A stretch of DNA of 64,000 bases from CAWIVH01 sp963839475 (GTDB lineage: Bacteria; Acidobacteriota; UBA6911), in assembly GCA_963839475.1 (NCBI GenBank), contig CAWIVH010000013.1, positions 620,001-684,000 of the forward strand, given 5' to 3'. Below are positions 16,470 to 27,255 of this stretch, piece after piece; the first letter of the stretch is position 1; every line of letters begins with the position of its first letter. The translations under genes and the position numbers were made by a program. Under the pieces are notes generated by a model. That model had not been told where the DNA came from. It did no database searches and was given only the letters and a program-made list of their open reading frames with translations.

Positions 16470-19400
16470 ATGTTGATGAAAAAAGGATTCTCGCGGCGTT
16501 TCGGATGGATTTTCATGCTTGGATTCCTGGTCGCCCTGGCTGGGCCGCTTCTCGGCCGGATCCAGTCACTCGATGAAGAGATGCAGCGATTACCCAGGCG
16601 ACACATGCCGCTCCGATCCGTTTCGGATGGTTCCAAGGTTCAGCTTATCCTGGAGCTTGAAGAGCCATCCGTGATCGGCACCTTGGCCCGCGGTGTCGCT
16701 TCGACTGCAAGCGCCCAGGCAGCCCAGGCCGGCCCGGCGGCAGAACTCAGAAGAATGGATTTACATTCCAGTGCTGCGCTGCGCCAAAAAAGCCGGATCG
16801 CTGAAATACACACGCAGATGAAAGCCCGCCTGCAGGCATTTCAAGATCTTGAGGTCCAGGGAACTGTAGATCATGTGCTCAACGCGATGTTTGTCCGAGC
16901 CGCCCCCTCTGATTTTTCCAGCCTTTCACGGTTGCCCGGCGTAAAGAAGGTTCATCTCTCCCGAACCTTCAAAATGACGCTGGATGCGGCCGCAACCGTG
17001 AATCGGGCGCCTGCGGCCTGGGCTGCTGCCGGAGGGCAGGATGGGGCCGGCAAGGGAGTAAAGATTGGCATCATTGATACCGGGATTGATATTACCAATC
17101 CGATGTTCATCGACGACACCCTTGCGGTGCCGTCAGGCTATCCCAAAGGAGAATCGGCCTATACCAACAGTAAGGTCATCGTCGCCAGGAATTATGTCTC
17201 CCTGCTGGCAAACTATCAAACGATCCGGAGCGCCGTGGATGAAGTGGGGCACGGATCATTTGTCGGAGGCTGCGCTGCGGGAAAGCGGGTGACTGCCCCC
17301 CGGGCGACCATTTCGGGTATGGCGCCCGGGGCCTTTCTCGGGAGCTACAAGATATTCGGAACTCCGGGAATCAATGACAGCACTAATTCAGCTGCGGTAA
17401 TCGCGGCCATCAACGATGCCGTTCAGGACGGGATGGATGTTTTGAACCTGAGTTTTGGCAGCCCCGATAGGATTCCATCTAGCGAAGATCCGGAAGTTAC
17501 CGCCATCAATAATGCCATTTCCTCCGGCGTAACGGTCGCAGCGTCCGCGGGCAACGACGGGCCCGAAATGAATACAATCAGTAACCCTGCTACTGCCACG
17601 GCAGCGATAACCGTCGGGGCCGTCACCAACGCGAGGACTTTTGGCTATCAACTCCGGGTTACAGCCCCAAGTCCGGTCCCTTCGTCTCTTGCGGCCATCG
17701 CGTATGTGAATGGCACGGGGCCGAGCATCAGTTCGACCAGGCCGGCCGAGCCGATCGCCGACGCTGCCCTTCTCAGCGGAGACGGCCAGGGATGCCCTTC
17801 TGCTACTTATCCTTCCGGGAGCGCCAGCGGGAAAATCCTCTTGATTCAACGAGGCAACTGCACCTTCCGGGAAAAAGTCACCACGGCCCAGAGTGCTGGG
17901 GCGAGTGCCGTTGTGGTTTACGATAATCTTCCGAACGAGCCTCCTTTTGCGATGGGCGAATCTCGCCGGGACCACCATCCCCGGGGTGATGATCTCGAAC
18001 GCGGATGGGCTAGCTCTCAAAAGCTATATAGCGGCCAATCCCACCTCCGTCCAGGTTGAAATAGGTGATTCCACTACCGCGGTTTCAATTCCAACCACCG
18101 CCGGAATCATTTCGGATTTCAGTGCCAGGGGACCTGGTGCCGACATTGATTTGAAGCCCGACATTGTAGCAGTGGGAGAAAATGTATACTCTGCCGCTCA
18201 AACCAACAATCCCAATGGAGTACTGTATAACTCTAGCCATTTTGCCTTGGCAGACGGAACCAGTTTTTCGTCACCCATGGTCGCGGGCGCGGCGGCGGTC
18301 ATCAAGCAGTTGCATCCCTCGTATAGCCCCGCAAATATTAAGTCCGCGCTGGTCAATACCGCCAGCCGGAATCTCACGATTGACGGTGTCAACCAGCCGA
18401 ATATCATGGAAGGTGGAGCGGGATTGTTGGACATAGGGGCTGCCGCCTCAGCCACGGCATTATTTTCACCCGCAACCCTGAGCTTTGGGGTGACTCCCTT
18501 TCAACCGGGCTTGTCTGTTTTCCGGTCTTTCACAATCTCCAATCTGAATTCATCCACGGATCAGTTTTCGCTTTCCCTGGATCCTTTGTCGGCTGTTTCA
18601 GGCCTCAATCTCAGCAGCACGAGTATAGGGCCGATACAGCCCGGAGGAACTGTTTCTATTGACTTGACCTTTACCCCCACGGTCCCGAATCCTGGGGCTT
18701 TCCAGGGATTTGTAAAGGCTGTGAGCGTGCGTACCGGTTCGACCTATCGGATTGCGTATTGGGGCGGGGTCTACCAATTGGATTCCTCGCGCGTTCTCCC
18801 GGTACAAAAAGATGGCTCCGGATCTTTTTCCAACCTCGCCGATGCCATCTCCTCAGCCCAACCAGGGAACATCATCGAAATTAAAGATAGCGGAACTTAT
18901 GCGGGGGCCTTTACCCTTACCACCAACCACGATGGATTGCCGTTGCATGGGCTGGTTATCCGGGCGGCACCGGGGACGACACCTGTGATTGCCCCCCTCA
19001 GCACGAGCGCTGACTTCAACCTCTCCGTTGTGGGCCTCCAGAACGTACTACTGCAGGGATTGAAATTCTCGGGGGGAGCAGTCGGCCTCTATGCCTACGA
19101 AGCCTCGGCGACCAAGCCCCTTTCCCTCACCGTCGATCACTGCACCTTCAGCGATAACAGCGGTACCGCCGCGACGGCTATCTTCGCCGAAGGCGGGCAA
19201 TTGAATGTGACCAAATCAACCATTACCGAGAACACGGCGGAGGGGATCGCCGCATATTACGCATTCCTTACGGTGATGGACACGACGGTCAATACCTCCG
19301 GCGGCAGCGGCCTCCACGCTCTGCAATCCGACTTGCAGGTTCTCAACTCCACTTTTTCCAACGGTTCCTATCCCAGAGCCAATCTTGACGGATGCACTGG

Positions 19401-21495
19401 AACGATTGAAGGCAGTACCTTTTCGGGAGCGACCGGCACCTATGGCGACGGGATTTACCTCACCGATGGCGTGCTGACTTTGCGCAATAACACTATCACC
19501 TCGAATGAGCGGGCGGGATTGATTAGTTTTACTAACCAGAGTTATGGGACCAGAGCCTGGATCACCGGGAATACAATTAGCAACAATAGATATGGTCTCT
19601 ATTTCAATCCCGGATATAACCTTGTGGTCGAGTCAAATTTCCTGAAAGGGAACGGACGCGGCATTCGCTGCGCTGGAACAACCACAGCCTCGCTGAAGAA
19701 CAATATTATAGTCAAATCCACGGACACATCCGCCGGTGATGGGATACAAGTGGCCGGCACGTCGAACACCCAGGTTATCAACAACACGATCTATGGCAAT
19801 ATCGGGCGTGGAATTACCAATGAAACCGGGACATCGATCGTGATCGCCAATAGCATCATCTCTTCCAACACGGCGGGCGATCTGAGCGGGATTAACGCGG
19901 CCAATATTCAGTACAGCCTGATCGGCGACGGCAGCCTGTCGGCGAACGGAAATATCAAGGGGGATCCTAAATTCACCAACGCGAGCGGGGACGATTATTC
20001 TCTCGCGCCTGATTCGCCGGCTTTGGACGCCGGCACAAATGTTGCGGCCGGGCTGCCGCTTCTGGATTATAACCGTCAGCTGCGCACGGCATCGATCAGC
20101 ACCAGGCCTGGCGAGGGCAAAGTCGATATGGGGGCCATCGAATACGGCTCCGCGTATCCATTGTTTTTCCCGCTTCTCGCCAATGGCGTTCAGAGCACGC
20201 TGGGTGATGACTTCACGACCGGCGTTGCCTTGTTAAACGGCAATCCCAAGCAGGTTCAAACCGTTGCGATAGCTGCAGGAACGGATGGTTCCCTACTTTC
20301 AGGAAATTCAAATCCCGCTTCCCGCATCCTGCAGCCCGGTGAGCAGGTGCCGATCCTGGGATTCCAGATGTTTAGTTTTCCGGACACAGCGTCTCTCACA
20401 GGAGGTGTCATTGCAGCCTCTTCAATGAAATTGACGGGATTTTTCCTGCTTTTCGACAGGCAATTCAAGCGCTTTGCTGATGGAATCGACGTGTCGGACA
20501 ATTCAGCCACGGATCTCATTTTCATGCGGCATTTGTTCGATTCCACCGGCAAGGCGAAATACACGGTTTTCAATCCCGGGGTCAACGTCGCCAATATCAC
20601 AGCAACCCTTTATTCCCAGGGTGGAACGGCGGTAGGAAATCCGGTGTCGATGCAGGTAGCACCCCAGGGCCTCGCGCTCCTTACCTTCGAAACCGCGACG
20701 CTTTCGAGCGGATTTGTCCGCGTGCAATCGGATCGGCCAGTTTCCGGCCTGGAAATCTTCGGAGACACGGAGGAAGTATCGGCCCTAAAGGGAGTGACGC
20801 GCGGCTCGGACGGTCGGCTGTTCTTCCCCCATTTTGCCGTGAACGGCGGTTTCATGACTCAAATCGGGATCGTCAACCCCACGGGCGCGGACACCGCAAT
20901 TGCCCTGGATGCCTACCAAAGCGATGGCACCCGGATTGGCAATACTGTGATTACTACGATTCCGGCTGGAGGCCAGTTACTGAACTCGGTTGACAGCCTT
21001 TTCGGGATGACATCCGGCAGCCTGGTCACGGGCTACATTGTTGCCCGGAGTGATGTGGGCGGAATAGCGGGGTTCACATCATTTCGCTACAGCGATGGGA
21101 AGGTGAGATCCTCGGCTTCAGTTCCGGCATCCGCCATACCAAGGGGGAAGTTGATTTTTTCGCATGTTGCGCACCAGGTTGCCGCGGCATCGGGAGGGTC
21201 GTATCAGACAGGCATCGCACTGCTGAATCCGTTTTCCGTTCCGGTCAGCTATACGATCTCTGTTTTTGATGGAGCCGGAACACTCAAGGCCTCGCGCACC
21301 GATCTCCTCGGGCCTCAGCAGAAGGTATCCAAGCTGCTGAGTCATCCGGCAGCTGGTGCAGGATTCTTCACGGATTCGTTAGCTCTGGGGAGCGGCCATG
21401 TGGAAGTGACTTCGGACTATGGACTCTTGGGCTTCGAGCTGTTTTTTACCGAGGATGTTTCGCAGTTGGCGAGCGTCCCGGCACAATTCCAGTAG
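16470..21495 (+). pseudogene. Secreted subtilisin-like (S8) protease with PA, beta-helix and C-terminal repeats; one-base frameshift
   Basis: Signal peptide (~1-30), propeptide-like region (~60-160), then an S8 domain with Asp203 (IGIIDTGIDI), His261 (VGHGSFVGG) and Ser598 (GTSFSSPMVAG; numbering after frame correction). A PA insert (VLLIQRGNCTFREKV) lies inside it. After the protease come an Ig/ASPM-like domain, a right-handed parallel beta-helix (many NNTI, SNTAGDL-type repeats) and three or four C-terminal repeats. The frame breaks at about 17958. Removing one G restores PPFAMGNLAGTTIPGVMIS and gives a continuous ~1674-residue protein. This may be a sequencing or assembly error, or a recent mutation. 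The 3' end overlaps the convergent glycosidase gene by 50 bases. Confidence 0.88.
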
Positions 21496-22618
21496 TAAGG
21501 GGCAGAACCAGGATCGCATCCGAAACCGGTCTTTCCTTGCCTGCGTCGGATGGCGAATTCATTACCTTCTGGCCGAACACCAAGGTGGAGGATCCGCCGC
21601 CGTCCAGATTTAGGGCCGAGGTGCACCCGAGCCGCTTCATTTCTCCTGCCAGTTCGCCAAGGGTCATCCCCACGCTTAATCCGGGCTGCCTGCCGTCGAC
21701 GACCACCAATACCCATTTGCCATCCGCACGAATCCCCAACGCCGTCCGGGGATGTCGCTCGATGTCGAAACCGGGGCGTATTTTTTCTTCACTCCACGTT
21801 GTGGCCGGATTTCCATCCGTGATAAGCACGCCGGCTCCGCCGACCAGATAATCCATTTCCTGCCAGTGTCGGATTTCTTCCGGCGATCGGGCTCCAAGCG
21901 GATCGAGCTGCATCGAGACTTGGACATGCTGATTTTTTTTGAGGGTAAGTTTTCCAAGCGCAGACTGCGGGCCAATCGAATAGACAAATCCATCGAAGGG
22001 AATCGGAGCATCACCCTGCCCCAGGACGCCCATGATTCGGTTCCCGGAGATCAACCACTCCTGTCCTCCGGGATCGGTCAGGGTGCTGCGGTGGAAGCTC
22101 CAGGTATATAGGATCGCCTCGGCCACTGCTCGCGGACGGTTGATGCCATCGACCGGATAGGTTTTTCCCGCAACCGCAATCGACAAACGCATGGCCAGAC
22201 GCCCGATCATAAGTTCGGGCCGTCCGTCACGCCACCCGGCAGCCCCTCGCGGTGCGCCGGGATCCGAAAACCACTGGCTGCCGATTTTAAGGATGCCTTC
22301 GGGCTCGCCATCATACCTTCCCCCGATTCTGAAGAAGCCGCTGTTGATGGCGGCAAGGGCTCCCTTCCGCGATGCGATGGAAGAAACCGTTTCCCTTCCC
22401 ACCCCGTCATTTAAAGCCCGGGTGGGTGCTATGCGGCATAATGCCGGATCGGCAATAAGGATGTGAATCGACCAGGGCTCTGAGGTTTTGCGATGTTCGT
22501 AGTGAATGCCTGGTTGCAGATCCTGGCAGGAAGAATCGATTGCCAAACCGCCGAGGAAGCATACGGCGGCCATCCAGCTCGCCAGGAGGCGTGCGTGCGG
22601 TGGCTTTTCAAAGCTCAT
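21446..22618 (-). CDS. Secreted phosphodiester glycosidase family protein (NAGPA/DUF2233)
   Basis: The family is named for the mammalian uncovering enzyme that removes GlcNAc from GlcNAc-phosphomannose. Bacterial members are secreted and often act on wall or exopolysaccharide phosphodiesters. The N-terminus has a signal peptide (~1-31). Family features include AAINSGFFR, DYLVGGAGVLI, RHPRTALGIRADGKWVLVVVDGRQPG, SVGMTLGELAGEMKRLGCTSALNLDGGGSSTL and a C-terminal RPVSDAILVL. The RTALG and LNLDGGGSS blocks are the conserved active-site region. The last 50 bases overlap the end of the S8 protease gene on the other strand. Confidence 0.92.
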   Translation of the reverse strand: MSFEKPPHARLLASWMAAVCFLGGLAIDSSCQDLQPGIHYEHRKTSEPWSIHILIADPALCRIAPTRALNDGVGRETVSSIASRKGALAAINSGFFRIGGRYDGEPEGILKIGSQWFSDPGAPRGAAGWRDGRPELMIGRLAMRLSIAVAGKTYPVDGINRPRAVAEAILYTWSFHRSTLTDPGGQEWLISGNRIMGVLGQGDAPIPFDGFVYSIGPQSALGKLTLKKNQHVQVSMQLDPLGARSPEEIRHWQEMDYLVGGAGVLITDGNPATTWSEEKIRPGFDIERHPRTALGIRADGKWVLVVVDGRQPGLSVGMTLGELAGEMKRLGCTSALNLDGGGSSTLVFGQKVMNSPSDAGKERPVSDAILVLPLTTGIVPGRSPTAKHPR

Positions 22619-22678
22619 GCTTTATGCCTCCCATGAGGGCAAACTGGATCTACACAATGTTGCCGGTAAATGACAACT

Positions 22679-23764
22679 TCAATCCCTGAGAGCTGCGTTG
22701 AGGACTTTCCCGAAATTTTCCAACCCCGACCTCAAGGTTGCCCGGGGGCTCCCAAAACCCAGTCGTACGTGTGCCGGTGACTCGAAGAAGCGGCCGGGAA
22801 CCACGAGAGTATCGAACTCGCCGAGAAGGCGATCGAGAAGGCGGGGAAGTTCCCTCGGCTTTTTATAGCGGGGAAAACAAATGACCCCTCCATCGGGCGG
22901 GACCCAACTCAGGTCCGGCTGTGCTTCGATAAACTTCCGGACCAGTGGGAAGTTTTCCCGAACCATCCGGCGGCTCTTATCCAATATCGGGTCGAGCTTG
23001 GCAAAGATCCGTGCGGCTATCCATTCAGCCGGAAAAGCGCCGTTCGCATCCACGTAGTCTCGCACGCGCCAAATGCGCTGAATGAGTTTCTCCTCTGCCA
23101 AAATCCATCCGCTGCGGAGGCCGTCCAGACCGTAAACTTTCGTCAGGCTGTTCGTGGAAATGTATCGTTTTGAGATTGCCGCCGCGCTCGGCGGCCGTTC
23201 TTCCCCGCAGAGATCGAGGTACACTTCATCTACCAGCACATGGGCCCGGCATCCCCGTGCAATTTCGTCGATTTCCTCCAAGGTCGAGCGCGGGATTTTC
23301 ACCCCACTGGGGTTGTGCAGGTCGGTTAGGAGTATCAGCCGGGTTTTGCGGTTGGCCAACCGGCGCAATTCGGCCACATCGATTTGGAAAGCGTTTTCGA
23401 ATCTGCGTTCGATTCGCTTTACCCGGGCGCCGAGGGCGTGAGGTAGATTGAGCATCGGTCCATAGCAGGGCCTCTCGACAATAACTTCGTCGCCGCTCTG
23501 GATGAGGGTTGCGCAGACCAGGAAATTGGCCATCGATGTGCCGGAAGCGGTGGCGATGTTCCCGGGATCCATTCCGTAACGTGCCGCAATTGCATTCAGC
23601 AGCGGACGGTAGCCGTATTGATTCGGACCGCTGAACGGAATCCCTTCGAAACAAAAATTCACCTGTCCGGGTTCGGTGATCCCGACGGAACTGCCGGAAA
23701 GGTTGAATTCAACCGTCGGTTTCAGATGGGCCCACTCGAGGTAGGGAACTTTGCTGTAGGTCAT
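22679..23764 (-). CDS. PLP-dependent class I/II aminotransferase
   Basis: Cytoplasmic fold-type I aminotransferase of 361 residues. It has YGYRPLLNAIAARYG, ASGTSMANFLVCATLI, DLHNPSGVKIPR, HVLVDEVYLDL (PLP-binding Asp) and the Schiff-base Lys in STNSLTKVYGLDGLRSGW. The Arg for substrate carboxylate is in HVRLGFGSP. The ATG at 23764 has a strong GGAGGAAG site; the longer frame upstream is unsupported. The substrate is unknown. It is divergent from a trans-sulfuration enzyme gene with a 130-base shared upstream region, and both use PLP, so a link to sulfur amino acid metabolism is possible but not shown. Confidence 0.93.
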   Translation of the reverse strand: MTYSKVPYLEWAHLKPTVEFNLSGSSVGITEPGQVNFCFEGIPFSGPNQYGYRPLLNAIAARYGMDPGNIATASGTSMANFLVCATLIQSGDEVIVERPCYGPMLNLPHALGARVKRIERRFENAFQIDVAELRRLANRKTRLILLTDLHNPSGVKIPRSTLEEIDEIARGCRAHVLVDEVYLDLCGEERPPSAAAISKRYISTNSLTKVYGLDGLRSGWILAEEKLIQRIWRVRDYVDANGAFPAEWIAARIFAKLDPILDKSRRMVRENFPLVRKFIEAQPDLSWVPPDGGVICFPRYKKPRELPRLLDRLLGEFDTLVVPGRFFESPAHVRLGFGSPRATLRSGLENFGKVLNAALRD

Positions 23765-23894
23765 CAATCTTCCTCCAGGGCCAGATTGTACGATCAATGC
23801 CTTGCGACTCCAAAGCCCTATTGATCTGGCGCTTCTGGAGGCCTTTGCGGTCAATTTCCGGTTCGTGGTATGTTTCCAATTCCTGGAGGAAATA

Positions 23895-25049
23895 ATGGAA
23901 CGGACCTATAAGAAGATGTCGACGAAGCTCGTGCATGCCGGTGAACCCGATCCCCGGATTGAGGGTGCCGTCATCATGCCTATTTTCCAAAGCGCCACCT
24001 TTCAATATACGGGCGAAAAGAGCTACGACGCGGTGCGGTACCTCCGCCTGAACAACACTCCGAACCATCTGGCTCTACATAGGAAACTGGCTGCGGTCGA
24101 AAATGGGGAGGCGGCTCTCGTTACCGCCAGCGGAATGGCGGCGATTTCCACGACCTTGCTCACAGTCCTGTCTGCCGGTGATCACCTGCTGGCCCAGGAT
24201 TGTCTCTACGGCGGGACTTTCGATTTCCTGACCAGGGATTTTTCTTCCTTCGGGCTGACGTACGATTTCGTTCCGGCTGAAGACCCCGATGCCTGGAAAA
24301 AGAAGCTGCGCCCGAACACCAAGGCTTTTTACTGCGAATCGATGACAAATCCGCTCATGCAGGTAGCCGATCTTGACGGCATTGTCCGTTTCTGCCGGGA
24401 AAACGGCCTGGTGTCCATGATCGACAATACCTTTCCCAGCCCGGTGAATTTCAGGCCTTCCGAGCATGGATTCGACATTTCGCTGCACAGCGCCACAAAA
24501 TACCTGAATGGGCATTCGGATATCGTTGCCGGCGCCGTAATCGGAAAATCTGAGTGGATTAATAAAATTACCCTCAAACTTAACCTCCTGGGTGGCACCC
24601 TGGATCCTCACGCCGCCTTTTTGCTGCATCGTGGATTAAAGACCCTCACGCTTCGAGTCGGAGCGCAGAACAGCACTGCACTGCGGCTGGCCTCCTTCCT
24701 GGAGCGCCATCCGGCTGTGGCGGCAGTGAATTACCCAGGATTGGAAAGCCATCCGCGCCACCGAAGAGCACAGGAGCTTTTTGACGGATTCAGCGGCATG
24801 TTCAGCTTTGAAGTCAAGGGCGGGGTTGACGCTGCGGAGAGGTTCATGCGAGGCACGCGTCTTACCATGATTGCCCCCAGTCTGGGCGGGATTGAGACCC
24901 TGCTGACCCGTCCTGCGACTACTTCGCACGCGGGATTGTCTCCAGCCGACCGGCTGCGTCTGGGCATCGCTGAAGGTCTCATCCGAGTGTCGGTAGGGTT
25001 GGAGGATTCGGAGGACCTGGTCGAGGATTTTGCGCAGGCGCTGAAATAG
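23895..25049 (+). CDS. Trans-sulfuration family PLP enzyme (cystathionine synthase/lyase or methionine lyase type)
   Basis: Cys/Met metabolism PLP-dependent enzyme of 384 residues. The start is ATG with GGAGG. It has STKLVHAGEPDPRIEGAVIMPIFQSATFQY, the PLP phosphate contact SGMAAIST, ESMTNPLMQVADLDGI, IDNTFPSPVNFRP and the Schiff-base Lys in HSATKYLNGHSDIVAGAVIG. The C-terminal SLGGIETLLTRPATTSHAGLSPADR is typical. Sequence alone does not separate gamma-synthase, beta/gamma-lyase and methionine gamma-lyase roles. Confidence 0.92.
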   Translation: MERTYKKMSTKLVHAGEPDPRIEGAVIMPIFQSATFQYTGEKSYDAVRYLRLNNTPNHLALHRKLAAVENGEAALVTASGMAAISTTLLTVLSAGDHLLAQDCLYGGTFDFLTRDFSSFGLTYDFVPAEDPDAWKKKLRPNTKAFYCESMTNPLMQVADLDGIVRFCRENGLVSMIDNTFPSPVNFRPSEHGFDISLHSATKYLNGHSDIVAGAVIGKSEWINKITLKLNLLGGTLDPHAAFLLHRGLKTLTLRVGAQNSTALRLASFLERHPAVAAVNYPGLESHPRHRRAQELFDGFSGMFSFEVKGGVDAAERFMRGTRLTMIAPSLGGIETLLTRPATTSHAGLSPADRLRLGIAEGLIRVSVGLEDSEDLVEDFAQALK

Positions 25050-25051
25050 GA

Positions 25052-26404
25052 TCAGTCATGACGCAAGGCCTGGATTGGATCCAGGCGGGCAGCGCGGGCC
25101 GCGGGGTAGCTGCCGGCAGCCAGGCTGATGAAGATCGAGAAGAGGACTCCCCCGGTAACCAGCCACCAGGGGAGCAAAAACATATTTTCCGGGCTACCTC
25201 CCTGGCTCTTGATGTAGAGGTTGGCGCCGAAATTGATCGCGCGCCCGCCTGCCCAGCCCAGCACAATCCCGCAAATGCCACCCATCACACCAATCAATCC
25301 CGCTTCGACGAGGAATATTTTCCGGATATCCGCGTCGCTCCCCCCGATAGCTTTCATGATTCCGATTTCGCGTATCCGCTCCAGGATGGACATGACCATG
25401 GTGTTGACTATTCCGAGCGAAGCGACCGCCAGGGCTACGGATCCTGTCAGCCCCAGCAAGAGGTCGAGGAGGATAAAAGCCTTTTTGGCTCCCTGGAGGG
25501 CATCGTTTATGGAAAATGCGTTGAATCCGAGCTCGCTGATTTTTTTCTCGACGTCCTCCACATCCTTGGGTTGTCGCACCTTTACGGTGACCGACATGTA
25601 GCTTTGCTTGTCGGACAACTGCCGGAGCAGTGCCTGGGGATCGCTCAGATCGAAGTTTCCCATTTCCTGAGCCTTCTCCAGCGGAATTATGATCGAAGAG
25701 AACAGGCCGCCTCCAAAGTTTGGTCCTGCCTCCCGCTCGATGATTCCGACCACCCGGAAGCGCTTTTCCATACGCTGTATGTTCAGAGCGGGGAAGTCGG
25801 CTTGGACGCCTGCGCCGCCTGCCGCTGCAAAACTGACAGTGAGCTCTGCCCCGACGAGTTCCGCCGGCGGCTTGTCGCTTATTTTGCCGGCTGTTTCCAG
25901 GCTGAGAATGCATTCATACCTGTCGGGGGCCGAAAAAAAAGAGCCGAAGGTGAACTTCTGAAAGTTGCCTTCCTTTCCGGCAGACATCGGTACGCCTGCG
26001 GCTGTAAAAAACTCCGATCGATCCTCCAACCTGACTTCCACCGGGATCCGGAGGTTCGGATATACTTCTTTGACGTTTTCCAGGGCCGCCAGTCTCTTCA
26101 GGGCGGCTTCATCCAGGACCGGCTTGGGTTTCTCGGGACCTGCATTTTTTGAATCGCCGCTTTTTTTTGTCATCCGGCGAAGATTGCGGCCGAATTGGGA
26201 CCCGGTGGGAAAGACAGTGATGGAATCGAATACCCCCGATCGAAGGAAGCGGCCCACCAACTGCTCCTGCATGCCGACACCAAGGGAAATCATGCAGGTC
26301 AGTGCGCCGACCCCGATGGCCACCCCCATACAGGTCAGAATCGTGCGCAACCTGGATTGGCGCAGATTCCGTATGGCGAGCTGGATATTGTCTCCTGGAT
26401 TCAT
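25052..26404 (-). CDS. ABC transporter permease, MacB/FtsX type
   Basis: Inner-membrane permease of the MacB/LolC/FtsX group. The 450-residue protein starts MNPGDNIQLAIRNLRQSRLRT, with the first membrane helix at ~22-45. A large periplasmic MacB-type domain (~50-320) follows, then three helices in the C-terminal FtsX domain (LGLTGSVALAVASLGIVNTM, FLVEAGLIGVMGGICGIVLG and VTGGVLFSIFISLAAGSYPA). The GSYPAARAARLDPIQALRHD ending is a family hallmark. The start ATG overlaps the ATPase stop (ATGA), showing translational coupling. It is convergent with the trans-sulfuration gene with a 2-base gap. It could serve the orphan adaptor-ATPase pair near 4 kb, but that is speculative. Confidence 0.94.
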   Translation of the reverse strand: MNPGDNIQLAIRNLRQSRLRTILTCMGVAIGVGALTCMISLGVGMQEQLVGRFLRSGVFDSITVFPTGSQFGRNLRRMTKKSGDSKNAGPEKPKPVLDEAALKRLAALENVKEVYPNLRIPVEVRLEDRSEFFTAAGVPMSAGKEGNFQKFTFGSFFSAPDRYECILSLETAGKISDKPPAELVGAELTVSFAAAGGAGVQADFPALNIQRMEKRFRVVGIIEREAGPNFGGGLFSSIIIPLEKAQEMGNFDLSDPQALLRQLSDKQSYMSVTVKVRQPKDVEDVEKKISELGFNAFSINDALQGAKKAFILLDLLLGLTGSVALAVASLGIVNTMVMSILERIREIGIMKAIGGSDADIRKIFLVEAGLIGVMGGICGIVLGWAGGRAINFGANLYIKSQGGSPENMFLLPWWLVTGGVLFSIFISLAAGSYPAARAARLDPIQALRHD

Positions 26405-27090
26405 GCCGGCTCTTCTCTCAGGATTCTGCCGTCGGACATGATGATCCGGCGCTTGGCGCACCGTTCGGCGAGCCCAGCGTCGTGGGTAACCATCAGGACC
26501 GTTTTCCCCTGGTCGTGGTGGAGACGCAGCAACAGGTCCAGGATATCCCTGGCAGTCCGGCTGTCGAGGTTGCCTGTGGGTTCGTCCGCAAGCAACATCG
26601 CCGGTCCGTTGGCCAGGGCTCTTGCAATACAAACCCTCTGTTGCTCTCCGCCCGACAATTCGGATGGCCGGTGGTGACTCCTGTCCGCCAACCCCACGGT
26701 TTCCAGCAAGGCTCTGGCCTGTTCTTCTCTTGCTGGCCGCGGCGTTCCGGCAAACAACATCGCCAATGCCACGTTATCCAGGGCCGAGAGGGTCGAGATA
26801 AGATTGAAAGACTGGAAAATCATGCCGACATTTTTGCGGCGATGTGCGCTGAGATCCTCACGTGACATTTCAGCCAGATTGCTGCCAAATATGCGAAGAG
26901 TGCCTTCGGTGGGGCGGTCGAGCCCGGCAATGAGATTCAAAAGAGTCGATTTTCCGGAGCCCGAGGTGCCCAATAATCCGAGGAATTCCCCTTGCCGGAT
27001 GACAAGCGATACCCCATCCAGTGCTCGGACTACCGTCGTGCCCATGACATAATGGCGCTTGAGGTTTTCAGCTTCGAGGATGTCGGTCAA
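26401..27090 (-). CDS. ABC transporter ATPase, MacB/LolD type
   Basis: Cytoplasmic ATPase for the overlapping permease. It has Walker A GTSGSGKST, a Q-loop in MIFQSFNLISTLSALDNV, the signature LSGGEQQRVCIARAL, Walker B MLLADEPTGNLDS and MVTHDAGLAERC. I chose the TTG that begins Leu-Thr-Asp-Ile because AGGAG lies six bases upstream. An earlier TTG would add five residues. The stop overlaps the permease start, so the two form an operon transcribed on the minus strand. No adaptor gene is adjacent. Confidence 0.93.
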   Translation of the reverse strand: MTDILEAENLKRHYVMGTTVVRALDGVSLVIRQGEFLGLLGTSGSGKSTLLNLIAGLDRPTEGTLRIFGSNLAEMSREDLSAHRRKNVGMIFQSFNLISTLSALDNVALAMLFAGTPRPAREEQARALLETVGLADRSHHRPSELSGGEQQRVCIARALANGPAMLLADEPTGNLDSRTARDILDLLLRLHHDQGKTVLMVTHDAGLAERCAKRRIIMSDGRILREEPA

Positions 27091-27197
27091 TGGAATCTCC
27101 TGCAAGCGCCACCTAATTGTCGTTGCTCCGGCGTTATTCCGATCGGCCCTGAAAAGGGCGAATGGGACTGAATAAATCCGGTACCGGACAAAGATGA

Positions 27198-27226
27198 TTG
27201 TACAGAGTTCCTACTGAAGCTAGAAT
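27198..27226 (+). promoter_or_regulatory. Sigma-70-type promoter for the NYN-LOTUS gene
   Basis: TTGTAC (27198-27203) and TAGAAT (27221-27226) are separated by exactly 17 bases, close to the TTGACA/TATAAT consensus. An AT-rich tract (ATAATTATATATAAAT) follows. The coding start is about 30 bases downstream of the -10 box, leaving a short leader. Found by eye. Confidence 0.6.
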
Positions 27227-27255
27227 AATTATATATAAATGCAAAGGTGGTAATC

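Noticed and set aside
16331..16636. A 101-residue minus-strand frame upstream of the S8 gene
   Set aside because: It overlaps the S8 signal region in antisense and has no recognisable features.
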